From NCBI GenBank assembly GCA_011390075.1, contig JAABTA010000002.1, forward strand, positions 1 to 17,202: a stretch of 17,202 bases of DNA, in the 5' to 3' direction. Made by a program: the position numbers and the translations under genes. The stretch comes from Helicobacteraceae bacterium. GTDB lineage: Bacteria; Campylobacterota; Campylobacteria; Campylobacterales; SZUA-545. The notes under the pieces were generated by a model. The model was not told the origin of the DNA. It made no database searches and worked only from the letters and a program-made list of their open reading frames with translations. Below, one piece after another: positions 14,101 through 17,202 of the stretch; the stretch's first letter is position 1, and each line of letters opens with the position of its first letter.

Positions 14101-15930
14101 ATGAAACAGACATTAATGGGAAATGATGCAATAGCTTGGGGGCTTATCCATGCGAATGTTGATATGGTATCAGGCTATCCTGGGACTCCATCAAGCGAGA
14201 TCTTAACGGTAGTGCAAAAGATTAAAAAGCAGTTAGACCTTCCAACTTATGCCCAGTGGGGTACGAATGAAAAGGTTGGTTTTGAGGTAGCGTACGCTGG
14301 AGCCATTGCGGGTAAGAGAACTTGTGCCACTATGAAACAAGTGGGGCTTAATGTGGCTAGTGACGCTTTAATGAGTGCTAGTTATATTGGAAATCTAGGG
14401 GGGATGCTTTTAGTAGCTGCAGATGATCCTGGGTTTCACTCCTCTCAAACAGAACAAGACAGTAGGTTTTTTGCAAAATATGCAAGAATTCCTGTGCTTG
14501 ATCCTGCCACCCCCCAAGACGCTTATGATTTTGTCAAACTAGGGGTTGAGATCTCCGAGGAGTTTCAAATTCCTGTAATGCTAAGACCTGTTATGAGAGT
14601 GTGTCACGCAAGAGAGATAATTGAGATGGACGCCGAAACCCACTACAAACCTAATAAAGGGGAGTTTAAAAGAGATATTCCAAGATGGGGTGCGGTTCCT
14701 AGAAAAGATAGATTCCCTCAAGGCAAAGAGCAACTTCAAAGAGTAGAGACTCTCAAAGAGTATAACTGGAATACATTTTTGCAACCAGAGTTTAAAAAAT
14801 GCAGTGGCGACAAACTGCTGATTATTGCCAGTGGAACAGGGTATGGTTTTGCAAAAGAGACCTTGAATGACTTGCAACTAGAAGCTGATTTAGTAAAAGT
14901 TGTTATGCCGTATCCACTGCCTAATGAAGAGATAAAACAGTATACCCAAAAGTATGAGAAAGTATTAGTTCTAGAAGAGCCAATGCCTTGTATAGAGGAG
15001 CAGATCTCTCAGCCAAATGTCTATGGCAAAAATACCAATACAACCCACCAAATAGATGAAATTAGCAAAACATCTATTCTTTTGGCACTAAAAAAAATTG
15101 GCATGTATAATGGAGCCAATATCTATGAAGCACCAAAAATTCCAGACACATTTGAGATCCCCAAAGTGGCCCCTAGGCCACCAGCGCTGTGTCCTGGGTG
15201 TCCTCATAGAGATGTCTATTACGCTATTACAAAAGTGTTTAGACCTAAAAAGTCTATCTATCCATCGGATATTGGCTGTTACACATTAGCTTTAGCGCAA
15301 AACGCTATTGATACTATTCTTTGTATGGGAGCGAGTGTCTCTATGGCAAGTGGCTTCTCTATTGCAGATCCTGACAAAACAGTTGTGGCAACACTGGGAG
15401 ACTCCACCTTTTTCCATAGTGGTATTCCTCCACTGATTAATGCTGTCTATCAAAACCACAAGTTTATTCTCATTATCTTAGACAACTCAACAACAGCCAT
15501 GACAGGCAGACAAACAACACCAGAGAGAGAACACACAGAAGTGGATATTAAAAAAGTTGTACAAGGGTGCGGGGTAGAGTGCCATGAGTATCACTATAGT
15601 AATGATTTGAATCAATCAATTGATTTTATGAAAAGCCTTCAAGAGGCTTACAAAAGCGCAACTGGCCCTGTTGTTGCCGTGGTGAGAGAGTTCTGTATCT
15701 TAGACGGCGAGAGAGCTCCTGATTTTATTCCACACGACTACGCTGTGGTTGATGAGGAGAAGTGTATAGCGTGTGATGCGTGTACAACAAAATATAAATG
15801 TCCTCCAATGGAGTACAACGATAATGGCAAAATAGAGATTGATCCATTCCTTTGTGCAGGTTGTGGAGCGTGTTTGGATGTTGTCTGTCCAACTGATGCC
15901 TTTATTAAAGATGAAAGCAGAGGTCAGTAG
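14101..15930 (+). CDS. iorA: Indolepyruvate:ferredoxin oxidoreductase alpha subunit IorA
   Basis: A 609-aa catalytic subunit. It oxidatively decarboxylates aryl-pyruvates (indole-, phenyl-, 4-hydroxyphenylpyruvate) to aryl-acetyl-CoA with ferredoxin, or runs in reverse. Pyrimidine-binding domain: GYPGTPSSEIL (25-35), NEKVGFEVAYAG (56-67), KQVGLNVASDAL (79-90), DDPGFHSSQTEQDSR (108-122). The central domain precedes ALCPGCPHRDV (362-372). The TPP/Mg2+ site is GDSTFFHSG (433-441) with DNSTTAMTGRQTTP (461-474). The C-terminal ferredoxin domain has C555, C558, C561, C567 and C585, C588, C591, C596; the second set is spaced CX2CX2CX4CP, one residue longer than the standard form. I use ATG 14101 because GAGGA lies 5 nt upstream; ATG 14089 is in frame but overlaps that site. 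It is 2 nt from iorB. Confidence 0.95.
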   Translation: MKQTLMGNDAIAWGLIHANVDMVSGYPGTPSSEILTVVQKIKKQLDLPTYAQWGTNEKVGFEVAYAGAIAGKRTCATMKQVGLNVASDALMSASYIGNLGGMLLVAADDPGFHSSQTEQDSRFFAKYARIPVLDPATPQDAYDFVKLGVEISEEFQIPVMLRPVMRVCHAREIIEMDAETHYKPNKGEFKRDIPRWGAVPRKDRFPQGKEQLQRVETLKEYNWNTFLQPEFKKCSGDKLLIIASGTGYGFAKETLNDLQLEADLVKVVMPYPLPNEEIKQYTQKYEKVLVLEEPMPCIEEQISQPNVYGKNTNTTHQIDEISKTSILLALKKIGMYNGANIYEAPKIPDTFEIPKVAPRPPALCPGCPHRDVYYAITKVFRPKKSIYPSDIGCYTLALAQNAIDTILCMGASVSMASGFSIADPDKTVVATLGDSTFFHSGIPPLINAVYQNHKFILIILDNSTTAMTGRQTTPEREHTEVDIKKVVQGCGVECHEYHYSNDLNQSIDFMKSLQEAYKSATGPVVAVVREFCILDGERAPDFIPHDYAVVDEEKCIACDACTTKYKCPPMEYNDNGKIEIDPFLCAGCGACLDVVCPTDAFIKDESRGQ

Positions 15931-15932
15931 TT

Positions 15933-16478
15933 ATGGAAAATATTAAATACCAAAGTGTCATTGCAGGATTTGGCGGACAAGGGGTTGTGTTTTTGGTCAA
16001 AGTGCTTGCTATTTGTGCAGGGAATAGAAATATTCCATTTTTAGGAACAGAAAATCATGGGATGAGCCAAAGAGGGGGCGCGGTGTCTTGTCATATTAAA
16101 ATTGGGGATTTTACAAACCCTGTTATTGACAAAAACCAAGCCGATCTCTTAATTGGGTTAGAGTATAGAGAAACAATTAGAAATTTAGATTTTCTCAAAA
16201 AAGAGGCACAAGTTGTGACCAATGATGATCCTAAAATGCCAGAGCTTCCCTTCGCAACAGCAAAAATAGATGCCTTTACCAAAGCCAAAAACAAAGAGTT
16301 TCCTATTCAAGGGCTTAATGTCTATATGTTAGGTATCACTTTAGCAACTGTGAAAAATTTTCCCTTTAGTTTAGAGGAGGTAAAAGAGGCTATCACTCAG
16401 ATGAATGCAAAGGTGGCTGAGCAAAATATTGCTATACTTGACCAAGCTATCAATGATATTAAAGGTGAGAGTGTATGA
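15933..16478 (+). CDS. iorB: Indolepyruvate:ferredoxin oxidoreductase beta subunit IorB
   Basis: A 181-aa pyruvate-ferredoxin-oxidoreductase gamma-domain protein, the CoA-side partner of IorA. The glycine-rich GFGGQGVVFLVKVLA (12-26) and HGMSQRGGAVSCHIKIG (42-58) are the signature motifs of this subunit. The remainder (VNTDD-like VVTNDDPKMP near 94-103, NVYMLGITLA at about 129-138) follows the family order. Length is close to the usual 190-200 aa. It starts 2 nt after the iorA stop, and its stop overlaps the paaK ATG (ATGA), so all three genes are co-translated. Cytoplasmic, with no cluster of its own. Confidence 0.94.
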   Translation: MENIKYQSVIAGFGGQGVVFLVKVLAICAGNRNIPFLGTENHGMSQRGGAVSCHIKIGDFTNPVIDKNQADLLIGLEYRETIRNLDFLKKEAQVVTNDDPKMPELPFATAKIDAFTKAKNKEFPIQGLNVYMLGITLATVKNFPFSLEEVKEAITQMNAKVAEQNIAILDQAINDIKGESV

Positions 16479-17202
16479 TTAGAGCAGAAGAAGAGAAGCT
16501 ACGACGAGAAGATCTGGAGGTTATCCAACTCAAAAGACTCAAAGATACCCTACGAAGAGTCTATGCCTTGACACCGTTTTATAAGAGTAAGTTTGACGAG
16601 CTGGAGTTAAAGCCAGAAGATATTAGCTCTTTAGAGGATATAACAAAATTGCCATTTACAAAAAAAGGAGATCTGAGATCTCACTATCCTTTTGGGCTCT
16701 TTACAGTTCCTATGAGCGAGGTTGTAAGGGTGCACAGCTCTAGTGGAACAACAGGCAAGCCAACGGTTGTGGGCTATACAAAAAAGGATATGGATGTCTG
16801 GGATGAAGTGATGGCAAGAGTTTTTGCAATGAGTGGTGCAGACTCTAACGATGTTGTTCACAATGCCTATGGTTATGGGCTTTTTACCGGGGGGTTAGGA
16901 TTTCATAATGGCGCAGAGACAGTTGGCGCTACAATTATTCCTGCTAGTGGAGGATTTACAGATAGGCAGATTATGCTTATGAAAGATTTTGGAGCAACTA
17001 TCTTAGCTTCGACCCCATCATTTGCTCTGCACATGGCAGAGACAGCAAAAAAAGCTGGAAGTGACTATCTTAAAGACTACAAACTTAAAGCTGGGATCTT
17101 TGGCGCAGAGCCAACAAGTGAAGGGCTTAAAAAAGAGGTGGCCCAGGCTTGGGGTATTGACTATCACGAAGTGTATGGTCTTTCGGAAATTATTGGGCCA
17201 GG
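16475..17202 (+). CDS. paaK: Phenylacetate-CoA ligase-like enzyme PaaK, 3'-partial
   Basis: The frame is open from ATG 16475 to the window end (242 codons); family members run to about 430-440 aa, so a little over half is seen. Motifs: an N-terminal FYKSKFDELELKPEDI segment typical of the family, the adenylate-forming P-loop SSSGTTGKPT at 88-97, AYGYGLFTGGLGFHNGAE at 131-148, ASTPSFALHMAE at 178-189, GAEPTSEGL at 210-218 and YHEVYGLSEIIGPG from 230 on. It forms phenylacetyl-CoA (or a related aryl-acetyl-CoA) from acid, ATP and CoA. Its coupling to iorAB suggests it handles the CoA thioester that IorAB makes or uses. Substrate (phenyl-, hydroxyphenyl- or indoleacetate) is not decided by sequence. 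Confidence 0.92.
   Translation, partial: MIRAEEEKLRREDLEVIQLKRLKDTLRRVYALTPFYKSKFDELELKPEDISSLEDITKLPFTKKGDLRSHYPFGLFTVPMSEVVRVHSSSGTTGKPTVVGYTKKDMDVWDEVMARVFAMSGADSNDVVHNAYGYGLFTGGLGFHNGAETVGATIIPASGGFTDRQIMLMKDFGATILASTPSFALHMAETAKKAGSDYLKDYKLKAGIFGAEPTSEGLKKEVAQAWGIDYHEVYGLSEIIGP

Noticed and set aside
14581..14877. Longer antisense frames inside iorA, livG, livM and the rhodanese gene
   Set aside because: They lie fully within strongly supported genes, show no recognisable domains or ribosome sites, and read as composition-driven shadows.

Overview
The window looks like chromosomal DNA from a Campylobacterota (Epsilonproteobacteria) relative, probably a free-living, sulfur-associated member. 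The reasons are AT-rich coding sequence, tightly packed operons with 1-17 nt overlaps, several TTG/GTG starts, promoters that look like extended -10 elements without a clear -35, a rhodanese lipoprotein and a ferredoxin-linked 2-oxoacid oxidoreductase. The genus cannot be fixed from the sequence alone. No rRNA, tRNA, CRISPR array or insertion sequence was found.

Layout, left to right. (a) 1-2579, plus strand: the 3' part of an FAD-dependent phytoene desaturase/carotenoid isomerase-like oxidoreductase, then a LytS-type membrane histidine kinase and a LytTR response regulator, all overlapping. (b) 2725-4661, plus: a two-gene AAA ATPase + HNH nuclease cassette, interpreted as a Septu (PtuA-PtuB) anti-phage system. 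It is lower in GC than its surroundings and nearly lacks a hexamer (AGATCT) that is frequent elsewhere. (c) 4729-6098, plus: thiD-thiE for thiamine phosphate synthesis. (d) 6161-7363, plus: a lipoprotein with three rhodanese domains. Its extended -10 promoter lies inside a near-perfect 14-bp inverted repeat. (e) 7400-9451, plus: a Cache-GGDEF-EAL membrane protein with degraded catalytic motifs. (f) 9440-13878, minus: a complete livK-livH-livM-livG-livF ABC importer operon, convergent with (e) and overlapping it by 12 bp. (g) 14101-17202, plus, divergent from livK: iorA-iorB-paaK, with paaK cut by the window end.

The most coherent metabolic story is at the right end. IorAB interconverts aryl-pyruvates and aryl-acetyl-CoA using ferredoxin, PaaK interconverts arylacetates and their CoA thioesters, and the divergent ABC importer may bring in the substrate (aromatic or branched-chain amino acids, or arylacetates). 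This could run as amino-acid catabolism or, in reverse, as arylacetate salvage to aromatic amino acids; the sequence does not say which. The least ordinary features are the promoter-overlapping palindrome, the triple rhodanese with paired cysteines in two active-site loops, the degenerate c-di-GMP protein and the AGATCT-rich background broken by the Septu cassette.
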